From: Parahaliea maris
Lineage (GTDB): Bacteria; Pseudomonadota; Gammaproteobacteria; Pseudomonadales; Halieaceae
Reading direction: 5' to 3'
NCBI RefSeq assembly: GCF_008064665.1
Contig: NZ_VRZA01000004.1
Span: 1 to 64,000, forward strand
DNA length: 64,000 nucleotides
Positions within the stretch are counted from its first letter, which is position 1; each line of letters starts with the position of its first letter. This document shows positions 26,815 through 33,649 of the stretch, one piece after another. The notes beneath the pieces are model-generated. The model did not search any database. It saw nothing but the letters and a program-made list of their open reading frames with translations, and was not told where the DNA came from. The position numbers and the translations under genes were made by a program.

Positions 26815-26852
26815 GTGTACCTCTCGGGGATTGTCGGACAGCGGTTACTTGC

Positions 26853-26873
26853 AAATGCAAGCAATTCTCATTT
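26853..26873 (-). promoter_or_regulatory. candidate Fur box upstream of fbpA
   Basis: On the minus strand the site reads AAATGAGAATTGCTTGCATTT. Its left half, AAATGAGAAT, matches the classical Fur half-site, and the arms AAATG/CATTT are inverted. The right inner half is degenerate. Its position 39-59 bases before the fbpA start suits overlap with the promoter. Confidence 0.6.
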
Positions 26874-26963
26874 AGTAGAACACAGGAGAGGGCTGGCTGT
26901 CACCCGCAATTTGGCGCTGCGGGTGGTAAATATGCCGGCTGGGGCCAGCTCGGGATGAGCGCG

Positions 26964-28217
26964 CTAGCGTACCTCCGGGCGCACATCGAAACGTTCGAAG
27001 TAAAAGCCGAAGCGCTCCCGCAGCGCCGCCGGGTCGACGCCAAAGTCTTCCTGCAGGCGGTAGCGGATGCGCCCCTCCTTGCCACGGGGATGGTCGACGA
27101 TAAAGGCCTGCATATCTTCCCGGGCCTGGATGTCGAGATCGGTACCTGCGCGGGCGTAGATCTTCTCCACCATGGCCATGTCGTCCGCCATGAATTCATG
27201 GAAGGGGACGTCGATGGTCCGGGCTTCCGGTTGCTGCGGCCGGTCGCGCACGCAGGCCCGCAACAGGTGTTCGACCCGGTCGCTCCAGTAATCGACCAGC
27301 GCCGGCAGGTCGATGCGTTGCCGGTTCATGCGCTGGCCATAGGCGATCATGGTTACCGCCGACTGGATCACCGCCACCGGGTCCCGGTGGGTAATGACGA
27401 TGGTGGCGTCCGGGAATACCTCCCGCAGTACCGGGAGTTGTTCCAGGTGCTGGGGGCACTTGAGCACCCAGCGGTCCGGTCCCTTGCGCCACTGCAATAA
27501 CTTCAACACGTCGCGCATGTAGCGGTAGTGGGGGCCCTGGTCGTGGGTGTAGTAGTGGTCGCGCCAGCGCGGGCTGGGCGACAGCCATTCGAAATTATAG
27601 GAGGCGAAGTCGGGGCCCATCAGCTCCAACTCTTCGTGGATATGATCGGGGTTCATCGGGTGCATTGCGGCCAGCAGTGGGGTGGTCTGCTGCATGCCTT
27701 CCCACTGCGCCGCGCAGCGCTGGTAGCGCGGGTCGCTGCTGTCGTCGGTCACCGGCTCGCCGGGCAGAGGCAGGGGTTCGTAGGATTCCCACAGGGGCAG
27801 TGAACGGAAGCGACGGTCCGCAGCCAGCAGGTTGAGCAGGTGGGTGGTGCCCGAGCGCGGCAGGCCGGCGACAATCAGGGGGCGGCGGACCGGTTGTTCC
27901 AGGGCCTGCGGGTGACGGCGGGCAAAATCCCGGATCAGCAGGCGATTGCTGGCATAGCGCACCAGGTAGCCGAACAGGTTGCTGCGCTGCAGCGCTGTCA
28001 TTCCCGTATCTGTCCCCCATTCATCGAGCAGCAGTTGCAGGCGCTCGCGAAAATCATCCGGGCCGAAATCCTCCAGCCCGGTCCGGTCTCTGGCCGCCGC
28101 CAGCACCGCCGCCTCGGTGAAGTCCACCGTCTGGGCCTCGCCGTAGGCCAGTGCGGCCCGTTGTGCCGGGTTCAGTTCGGGGTGGGCGAGATCATCGATA
28201 TGGATAGCCGTTGTCAT
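26964..28217 (-). CDS. sulfotransferase-family protein
   Basis: 417-residue sulfotransferase-3-like protein. The 5'-phosphosulfate loop is GLPRSGTTHLLNLLA (about residues 118-132), the 3'-phosphate block is VITHRDPVAVIQSAVTMI (about 287), and WVLKCPQHLEQLPVL lies between. The family transfers sulfate from PAPS to hydroxyl groups of lipids, steroids or glycans. Many bacterial members of this subfamily have no known acceptor. It is the third gene of an SDR-TetR-sulfotransferase unit on the minus strand, 15 bases after the TetR gene. Confidence 0.87.
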   Translation of the reverse strand: MTTAIHIDDLAHPELNPAQRAALAYGEAQTVDFTEAAVLAAARDRTGLEDFGPDDFRERLQLLLDEWGTDTGMTALQRSNLFGYLVRYASNRLLIRDFARRHPQALEQPVRRPLIVAGLPRSGTTHLLNLLAADRRFRSLPLWESYEPLPLPGEPVTDDSSDPRYQRCAAQWEGMQQTTPLLAAMHPMNPDHIHEELELMGPDFASYNFEWLSPSPRWRDHYYTHDQGPHYRYMRDVLKLLQWRKGPDRWVLKCPQHLEQLPVLREVFPDATIVITHRDPVAVIQSAVTMIAYGQRMNRQRIDLPALVDYWSDRVEHLLRACVRDRPQQPEARTIDVPFHEFMADDMAMVEKIYARAGTDLDIQAREDMQAFIVDHPRGKEGRIRYRLQEDFGVDPAALRERFGFYFERFDVRPEVR

Positions 28218-28232
28218 CGGGGGCTCCGGGGT

Positions 28233-28940
28233 TCAGGGGGAGAGCAGTTGCAGCCGCTGCTGTATTTCGGGGGAAACCGGTGCAGCCAGCAGCGCGTAAA
28301 TTGCGTCCACCAGGTTGAGAACAAACAGCGGGTCATCCCGCAGAATCGAGTCCGCTGTCACCTGCTGGCGGCTCATGTTCTCCAGCAGTTGCGAATGGTC
28401 CGCCAGGCCATGAAACAGCAGGCTTGCCGCCAGTTGCAGGCGCTGCTCACGCACCGCGTCTGGCAGTTGCGGAAGGGTGAGCCTGAAGGCGCGCGCCAGC
28501 TGCTCGGCGCCCTCGGCCCGCAGGGTGGCCGTATCCGGTTTCAACAGCGACAGGGTATGGGTCGACGTCAGCTGGGCATTGACGCGAATGAAGTGCAGGC
28601 CACCGTCCGGGTCCTGCAGTTTGTCTGCGACCGGCTCTACCCACGCCTTCACCACGGACTCAAGGGTCAGTTCGCCGGCTGCTTCCAGCGCTGCGATACG
28701 CTGGTTCCTGAGCGCGGCAATACCGGGAACGTGCTTGTCCACAATGGCCTGTAGCAGACCGTCCTTGCTGCCGAAATGGTACTGGCAGGCGTTGGAATTA
28801 CGCTGCTTCGAGGCGCGGTTGATTTCACTGAGGGAGACACCCTCGACACCGCGCTCCGCGAACAGTTGTTCGGCGACGGCGATGAGCCGGGCGCGGGTGG
28901 TTTCGCTGCGCGCGTTCTGGCGTTGTTTTGCGGCGGGCAC
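28233..28940 (-). CDS. TetR/AcrR-family transcriptional regulator
   Basis: 235-residue repressor. The N-terminal helix-turn-helix is clear: TRARLIAVAEQLFAERGVEGVSLSEI..YHFGSKDGLLQAIVDKH (residues about 15-72). The C-terminal ligand domain is of the TetR_C type with LLFHGLADHSQLL. GTG start at 28938-28940, three bases after the SDR stop. It probably controls its own operon and the divergent LLM gene through the AT-rich palindrome at 29762-29774. The effector is unknown, perhaps an acyl-CoA or sterol-like compound given the neighbours. Confidence 0.9.
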   Translation of the reverse strand: MPAAKQRQNARSETTRARLIAVAEQLFAERGVEGVSLSEINRASKQRNSNACQYHFGSKDGLLQAIVDKHVPGIAALRNQRIAALEAAGELTLESVVKAWVEPVADKLQDPDGGLHFIRVNAQLTSTHTLSLLKPDTATLRAEGAEQLARAFRLTLPQLPDAVREQRLQLAASLLFHGLADHSQLLENMSRQQVTADSILRDDPLFVLNLVDAIYALLAAPVSPEIQQRLQLLSP

Positions 28941-28943
28941 GGC

Positions 28944-29717
28944 TCAACCCGCCACCGAGAAGCCGCCGTCAACCGGCAGGGTCTGGCCGGTGACGTAGCC
29001 GGCGGCGCTGCTGGTCAGGAACAGTACCGGACCGGCAATATCCAGCGGTTGGCCGAAACGGCCCAGGGGGGTGCGCGCGAGGCTGGGGGCCGCGGCTTCC
29101 TCGTGGGCGAGGAAGCCGGCCGTCATATTGCTGTGAATCAATCCCGCCGCGACCGCGTTGACCCGTATGTTGTCGCGGGCCCAGCGCATGGACAGGGTCT
29201 TGGTCAGTTGTACCAGCGCCGCCTTGGCGGCGCCGTAGGCGGGTACCACTTCCACCCCGAAGTAGGAGGTCATGGAGGCGAGCCCGATCACCGCACCGCC
29301 CCCCGGCAGCGAACTCCCGGCCAGCAGGGGGTGGCAGGCCCGGGCCAGGCGATAGGCGCTGAGCAGATTGACCTGGATCGACTTCTCGAAGACCTCCGGC
29401 TGGTATTCATCCTCCAGCATGAAGTTGCCACCGGCGTTATTGACCAGGATGTCCAGCGCCGGCAGGGCAGCGGCCACCGCATCGATCTGCTCGTTGTCTG
29501 TCAGCTCCAGTGGCAGGTAGCGATAGGCACTGAGATCGCGGTCGTAGTCGGCGGCCCGGGACCGGGTGCCGGTGATGGTGACGCTGGCACCCGCTGCGGC
29601 GTAGGCTGCTGCGATGCCGGCGCCAATCCCATTGGTGCCGCCGGTCACCAACACCCTGGCGCCGCGAAAATCATAGCGGCAATCGGGCCAGGTGGCAGGG
29701 AGGTTGTTATCGTTCAT
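28944..29717 (-). CDS. SDR-family NAD(P)-dependent oxidoreductase
   Basis: 257-residue classical short-chain dehydrogenase. Cofactor motif VTGGTNGIGAG near residue 24, NNAGG near 92, catalytic Ser in GLASMTSYFG and Tyr-Lys in AYGAAKAAL, and the C-terminal GYVTGQTLPVDGG. The open frame starts at a TTG (29747), but the ATG at 29715-29717 gives the normal family length. First gene of the SDR-TetR-sulfotransferase unit. The substrate is unknown. Confidence 0.9.
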   Translation of the reverse strand: MNDNNLPATWPDCRYDFRGARVLVTGGTNGIGAGIAAAYAAAGASVTITGTRSRAADYDRDLSAYRYLPLELTDNEQIDAVAAALPALDILVNNAGGNFMLEDEYQPEVFEKSIQVNLLSAYRLARACHPLLAGSSLPGGGAVIGLASMTSYFGVEVVPAYGAAKAALVQLTKTLSMRWARDNIRVNAVAAGLIHSNMTAGFLAHEEAAAPSLARTPLGRFGQPLDIAGPVLFLTSSAAGYVTGQTLPVDGGFSVAG

Positions 29718-29761
29718 CGCAAATACCCGCTTGAGCGCATCAGCCAAAAAATAATGCGGTC

Positions 29762-29774
29762 ATATTAAAAATAT
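29762..29774. promoter_or_regulatory. AT-rich palindrome between divergent SDR and LLM genes
   Basis: ATATT-AAA-AATAT, flanked further out by GCGG (29756-29759) and CCGC (29779-29782). A perfect core inverted repeat in an otherwise GC-rich intergenic region of 131 bases. It is a plausible operator for the TetR regulator encoded one gene away. Confidence 0.45.
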
Positions 29775-29848
29775 CTTGCCGCCCGATGCAAGCCCCTCTA
29801 GCATCGATCGCGAGCGAGCCCGGTTGTGGGAGCGGAGGAGATCAGTAC

Positions 29849-30712
29849 ATGAAATTCTGGCAGTCAGTCACGTGGATGGAGGCGGAGCAATTGGTGCCGG
29901 TGGCCCGCTTCGCGGAGGAGCTGGGGTTTGAGGGGGTGTTGAACGCCGACCATGCCGTCTACCCGGAGGAGGTGAAGGCACCGTATCCCTACTCGGACAA
30001 TGGCAAGCCGCCGATGACGGCGGCGGATCCCTATCCCGACTGCTGGGTCAGCCTGGCCTTCATGGCCGCGGCGACCACTCGCCTGCGCTTTTCCACGTCT
30101 GTTTACGTGCTGCCACTGCGCAATCCGTTCGAGGTGGCGAAGGCGGCTGGTGCGCTGTCGCTGTTCAGCGGTGAGCGTTTCGCCCTCGGTGTCGGCGCGG
30201 GGTGGATGAAAGACGAATTCGATATCTACGGGGTCGAGTTCCGCGCCCGGGGCCGGCGTATGGACGAGATGATCGAGATCATGCAGGCCCTGTGGCGCGG
30301 CGGCATGGTGGAGCACCACGGTGAGTTCTACGACTTCCCGCGGTTGCAGATCGAACCGCCGCCGCCGGCACCGGTGCCGGTGTGGGTGGGGGGCGCCAAT
30401 CCGGCAGCCCTGCGCAGGGCCGCGGTGCTCGGTGATGGCTGGATTGGCGCGGGCAATACCCTGGCGGAGGTGCCGCCCCTGCTGCAACGGCTCGCGGCCT
30501 TGCGCGCCGAAGCGGGCCGGGAACAGGAGCCGTTCGAGACCTTGGTCGGCCTGACGGAACCCGCCACCCCGGACGATTATCGGCGCCTGGGCCAGCAGGG
30601 CATGACCGCCGGGGTGGTGCCGCCCTTTTATTTCACGCTGGGGAAGCGCTCGTCTCTGGATGACAAGAAACGGGCGATGGAAGCATTTGCGCGGCGCTAC
30701 ATCGAGCGCTAG
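29849..30712 (+). CDS. LLM-class flavin/F420-dependent oxidoreductase
   Basis: 287-residue luciferase-like TIM-barrel oxidoreductase resembling the TIGR03619 group. Blocks: FAEELGFEGVLNADHAVYPE, RLRFSTSVYVLPLRNPFEVAKAA, ERFALGVGAGWMKDEFDIYGV and RMDEMIEIMQALWRGG. The ATG at 29849 follows GCGGAGGAG and is preferred over an upstream in-frame start. Members in actinobacteria use F420; in a gammaproteobacterium FMN may be used instead. Divergent from the SDR/TetR operon. Confidence 0.88.
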   Translation: MKFWQSVTWMEAEQLVPVARFAEELGFEGVLNADHAVYPEEVKAPYPYSDNGKPPMTAADPYPDCWVSLAFMAAATTRLRFSTSVYVLPLRNPFEVAKAAGALSLFSGERFALGVGAGWMKDEFDIYGVEFRARGRRMDEMIEIMQALWRGGMVEHHGEFYDFPRLQIEPPPPAPVPVWVGGANPAALRRAAVLGDGWIGAGNTLAEVPPLLQRLAALRAEAGREQEPFETLVGLTEPATPDDYRRLGQQGMTAGVVPPFYFTLGKRSSLDDKKRAMEAFARRYIER

Positions 30713-30757
30713 GGTAGGCTACTCCAGCAGACAGCAGCGTTGACGGGTGGGTGTAGT

Positions 30758-30794
30758 GTCAATGGGCCCCGTCAATGGGCCCAGTCAATGAGCA
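30758..30794 (-). repeat. 13-base tandem repeat at the end of the small membrane protein gene
   Basis: Units GTCAATGGGCCCC (30758), GTCAATGGGCCCA (30771) and partial GTCAATGAGCA (30784). The stop codon of the minus-strand gene lies in the first unit as read from that gene. The period is not a multiple of three, so unlike the repeat at 6704 the stop codons are in different frames. A local slippage product. Confidence 0.8.
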
Positions 30795-31192
30795 TAGTCG
30801 AGCCGGCGCCGTCCGCGATTGTGGCGATGCTCGGGGCCGTCTGCGCGGTGGTGCAGACCCAGGGCCAGGTCCTGCAGGTCGCGGCGGTCGACCTGGCTGC
30901 GCCGGTCCTCGTGGTGTTCGTAGGTGCACTGGCAGCGTTCCGCGTCGCAGCGGGCCAGGGGCAGCAATGGTGCAGCGTCCTGCAGGTAGCGCCTGTTTTC
31001 AAGCTTGCGCACGGCACCGCAGCATTCGGGACCCGCGTGTACCGACACGCCGCGGTAGCGAAAGCCCGGCGAACCGCTGCGTATTCTGCGGCGCTCCCCG
31101 CGACGATGGCGTGGACGGGAAAGGACGATGAAGGCGAGACAGACCACAATGGCCAGCAGGATGATTGTCACGGGTACCACCTTCCCTGACAC
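30785..31192 (-). CDS. small single-pass membrane protein with Cys-rich patch
   Basis: 135 residues: an N-terminal membrane anchor (VPVTIILLAIVVCLAFIVL, residues 6-24), a very basic juxtamembrane stretch (RPRHRRGERRRIR), then a soluble part with VHAGPECC and LARCDAERCQCTYEHHEDRR. The cysteines and histidines could bind metal. I recognise no named family. The alternative plus-strand frame over the same bases looks like a shadow. Divergent from the bactofilin gene, with a CRP-like site between. Confidence 0.68.
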   Translation of the reverse strand: MSGKVVPVTIILLAIVVCLAFIVLSRPRHRRGERRRIRSGSPGFRYRGVSVHAGPECCGAVRKLENRRYLQDAAPLLPLARCDAERCQCTYEHHEDRRSQVDRRDLQDLALGLHHRADGPEHRHNRGRRRLDYAH

Positions 31193-31263
31193 GGGAGCTT
31201 GCTGAACAAAAAACGTACAGAGAGTCTAGTCTTCACTCGGTTAGTCTGCCGGCTCGGGCGTAA

Positions 31264-31285
31264 AAGTGTGATGCGGATCACAGAA
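31264..31285. promoter_or_regulatory. CRP/Vfr-type binding site
   Basis: AAGTGTGATGCGGATCACAGAA contains a perfect TGTGA-N6-TCACA palindrome (31267-31282), the consensus core for CRP-family activators. It lies about 80 bases before the bactofilin ATG and 75 bases before the divergent membrane-protein start. A TTGACA hexamer follows at 31300-31305 and a CATAAA at 31315-31320. Confidence 0.72.
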
Positions 31286-31354
31286 TGCTAGTTATGTCGT
31301 TGACAGGCTGATAGCATAAAACTCCCACCTATGGTTACACGTGGTAATTGAATA

Positions 31355-31909
31355 ATGTTTGATCGCAATAAAGATAAGGGCAAAGCACCGGAACGTCCGG
31401 CTGCCGTGCCAGAGCCCAAGGCGACTGCACCGCAGGATCCTCCGTCGCAGGCTGCCCCCGACTACAGCCAACCTCTAGTTTCCGCCTCAAGGAGTGCCGC
31501 AATGATTGGACCGAGCATCAAGATCAAGGGTGAAGTGACCGGTGACGAGGATCTCGTCATTCGCGGTAGCGTAGACGGCACCATCGACCTGTCTTCCCAT
31601 GAAGTCACCGTGGGTGAGTCGGGCAAGGTCAAGGCCGACATCAAGGCCCGCACCGTGATCATCAACGGCGAGGTGACTGGCGATATCACCGGCGGCGAGA
31701 AAGTGATCATTGCCAAGACCGGTCACGTGCGCGGCAATATCATCGCCCCGCGCATGACCCTCGAAGACGGCGCCGTGTTCAAGGGCAGCATCGACATGGA
31801 CCCGGGTGAGAAGGCCGTGGTCAAGCCGGCGGCAACCCCCGCACCCGCGCCCAAGCCCGCCGCCGCGCCGGCGAGCAATGCGCCCAACCTGGATCTGAAA
31901 AGCGGCTGA
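31355..31909 (+). CDS. bactofilin
   Basis: 184-residue polymer-forming cytoskeletal protein. The central beta-helix DUF583 domain spans about residues 48-150, with strand repeats ranging over IGPSIKIKGEVTGDEDLVIRG, VDGTIDL, KVKADIKARTVIINGEVTGDI and RGNIIAPRMTLEDGAVFKGSI. Pro/Ala-rich tails flank it on both sides. Bactofilins form nucleotide-free filaments that organise cell shape or envelope enzymes. A strong terminator follows directly. The CRP-type palindrome upstream suggests catabolite or cAMP control. Confidence 0.94.
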   Translation: MFDRNKDKGKAPERPAAVPEPKATAPQDPPSQAAPDYSQPLVSASRSAAMIGPSIKIKGEVTGDEDLVIRGSVDGTIDLSSHEVTVGESGKVKADIKARTVIINGEVTGDITGGEKVIIAKTGHVRGNIIAPRMTLEDGAVFKGSIDMDPGEKAVVKPAATPAPAPKPAAAPASNAPNLDLKSG

Positions 31910-31927
31910 ATCGGCAATGAGGACAGG

Positions 31928-31957
31928 GCGGGCTGCCATTCGGCAGCCCGCTTTTTA
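31928..31957 (+). terminator. Rho-independent terminator after bactofilin
   Basis: Perfect 10-base-pair stem GCGGGCTGCC/GGCAGCCCGC with loop ATTC, followed by TTTTTATT. The T-tract runs into the ATG (31960) of the next gene. Confidence 0.93.
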
Positions 31958-31959
31958 TT

Positions 31960-32544
31960 ATGAGTGACCTGCAGCCATCCCGGCTGTTGCCCGCGCTGTT
32001 TGAGCACGTCGACGACGAGTGGCCGTTGACGGTGCTGCACATCGGCCCGGCGCTGCCCGAAACCGTACAATTCTTCTCCGCCTTCCGCTGCAAGCTGCAC
32101 TTCGCCGACCTCTACGACGAATTGCCGCTGCGCCGCAATGAGGGCGGCGAGGAAGGACCGTCCCTGGAAGCTCGTATCGAGGAGGCCCTCTGTCTGCCCG
32201 GTGGCGCGCTGTTCGACCTGTGTTTCTTCTGGGACGTGCTCAACTTCCTCCACCGGGACGCCATCATCGCCCTGATGAACAACCTGCGGCCCCACCTGCA
32301 CCCGGATAGCCGCGCTCACTGCTTTGCCCCGCACAACGCCAAGACGCCCGCGTCTCCGACCTTTTACGGCATTGCCGACGCCGGCAATTTCCGGGTGCGC
32401 CAGCGCTCCGCCATTCCGCCCGATTACCAGCCGCACCCCCAGGGCGAGCTGAACAGCCTGTTGTCCTGTTTCCGGGTGGATCGCAGCGTGCTGTTGCCGG
32501 ACCGGCGCACCGAACTGTTACTGCAGGCGAAACTCGGGGGCTGA
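31960..32544 (+). CDS. uncharacterised protein, methyltransferase-like fold
   Basis: 194 residues. The order VLHIGPALPETVQFF (a weak glycine-loop I), HFADLYDEL (acidic after the second strand) and FDLCFFWDVLNFLHRDAIIALMNNLRPHL resembles the skeleton of a SAM-dependent methyltransferase, but the loop I glycines are incomplete. Activity is uncertain. The ATG immediately follows the T-tract of the bactofilin terminator, so there is no room for a promoter or ribosome binding site in between. It is either read through from bactofilin, leaderless, or starts elsewhere. Confidence 0.62.
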   Translation: MSDLQPSRLLPALFEHVDDEWPLTVLHIGPALPETVQFFSAFRCKLHFADLYDELPLRRNEGGEEGPSLEARIEEALCLPGGALFDLCFFWDVLNFLHRDAIIALMNNLRPHLHPDSRAHCFAPHNAKTPASPTFYGIADAGNFRVRQRSAIPPDYQPHPQGELNSLLSCFRVDRSVLLPDRRTELLLQAKLGG

Positions 32545-32605
32545 TGAGGGCAGCTCCATCGCGAACGATGCACGAATGTGCTCGCGCCTCGGGTAAACTG
32601 TGCGG

Positions 32606-33583
32606 ATGAAACTCTCGGTACTGGATCAATCCCTGGCGCGCTCGGCCGATACTCCCGGCGAGGCACTGCAAGAATCCCTGGTCATGGCTCGGCACTGTGA
32701 AGCGCTCGGTTACGAGCGCTTCTGGGTGTCGGAGCATCACGCCTTTCCCTCGGTTGCGGTCAGCGCGCCGGAAGTGCTGTTGGCGGCCCTGGGCGCGGCA
32801 ACCTCCACTATCCGGCTGGGCTCCGGCGGCATTATGTTGCCGCACTACAGCCCCTACAAGGTGGCGGAAGTGTTCTCCCTGCTGGCCAACCTGTACCCGG
32901 GACGCATTGACCTCGGGGTGGGGCGGGCACCGGGGGCGGATATGTCCACGGCCGCCGCCCTGTCACCCGATGGCCGGCCGCGCTTCGAACGCTTTCCGGA
33001 GCAGGTGGCGGCGCTCAGTGATTACCTGTGGGATCCGGCGGCGAAGCCCCTGGTGAGCCCCCGGCCACCCGCCGGGTTGCCCCTGTGGATGCTCGGCTCG
33101 AGTCCCGACAGCGCAGTACTCGCCGCCCGGCGCGGTCTGCCTTACAACCTGGGGCTGTTTATCAATCCCCAGGCGGCGGCGGAGCTGACCCATCTGTACA
33201 AGGCCCATTTCCAGCCCTCGGAACTGCAACCAGCGCCTTACGCCATCATCACCACCAGTGTGTTTTGTGCCGACGACGAGGCCCGCGCCCGGGCCCTGCA
33301 GCTCACCTTTGATCTGAACTTCTATCGCTTCGTGACCGGGCAGAGCGACGGCCACTCGCTGACCCCGGAGCAGGCCCTGGCCTGGCCCGTCGGCCCCCGC
33401 GAGGAAGCGTTTATCGCCAGTCGCAACCGCAACCGGGCGGTGGGTACCCCGGCCCAGGTGCGGGCCCAGCTGCAGGACCTGGCGCAGCGCTTTGCCGCCG
33501 ACGAGGTCATGGTCGTGAGCAACATGTACTACCTCGATGATCGCAAGCGCAGCTTCGAACTGCTGCGCTCGGTGTTTGACTGA
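32606..33583 (+). CDS. LLM-class flavin-dependent oxidoreductase (MsnO8-like)
   Basis: 325-residue luciferase-like monooxygenase of the group that starts KLSVLDQSLARSADTPGEAL and contains RFWVSEHHAFPSVAVSAPEVL, IRLGSGGIMLPHYSPYKVAEVF and LYPGRIDLGVGRAPGAD. The substrate is unknown. ATG at 32606; a GTG two codons upstream is possible. It lies 61 bases after the methyltransferase-like gene on the same strand. A second LLM enzyme is encoded 2 kb upstream, but of a different subgroup. Confidence 0.9.
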   Translation: MKLSVLDQSLARSADTPGEALQESLVMARHCEALGYERFWVSEHHAFPSVAVSAPEVLLAALGAATSTIRLGSGGIMLPHYSPYKVAEVFSLLANLYPGRIDLGVGRAPGADMSTAAALSPDGRPRFERFPEQVAALSDYLWDPAAKPLVSPRPPAGLPLWMLGSSPDSAVLAARRGLPYNLGLFINPQAAAELTHLYKAHFQPSELQPAPYAIITTSVFCADDEARARALQLTFDLNFYRFVTGQSDGHSLTPEQALAWPVGPREEAFIASRNRNRAVGTPAQVRAQLQDLAQRFAADEVMVVSNMYYLDDRKRSFELLRSVFD

Positions 33584-33649
33584 GGGTCGCTCCGGCGCGG
33601 AATAATTCTTGCATCGTACCCGGTTATCGGAGCAATTCTCGGGCGATGC

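Noticed and set aside
30740-31189. Plus-strand frame of 149 codons
   Set aside because: The minus-strand frame over the same bases has a well-formed membrane anchor and Cys motifs; the plus frame has no initiation signal or recognisable domain.
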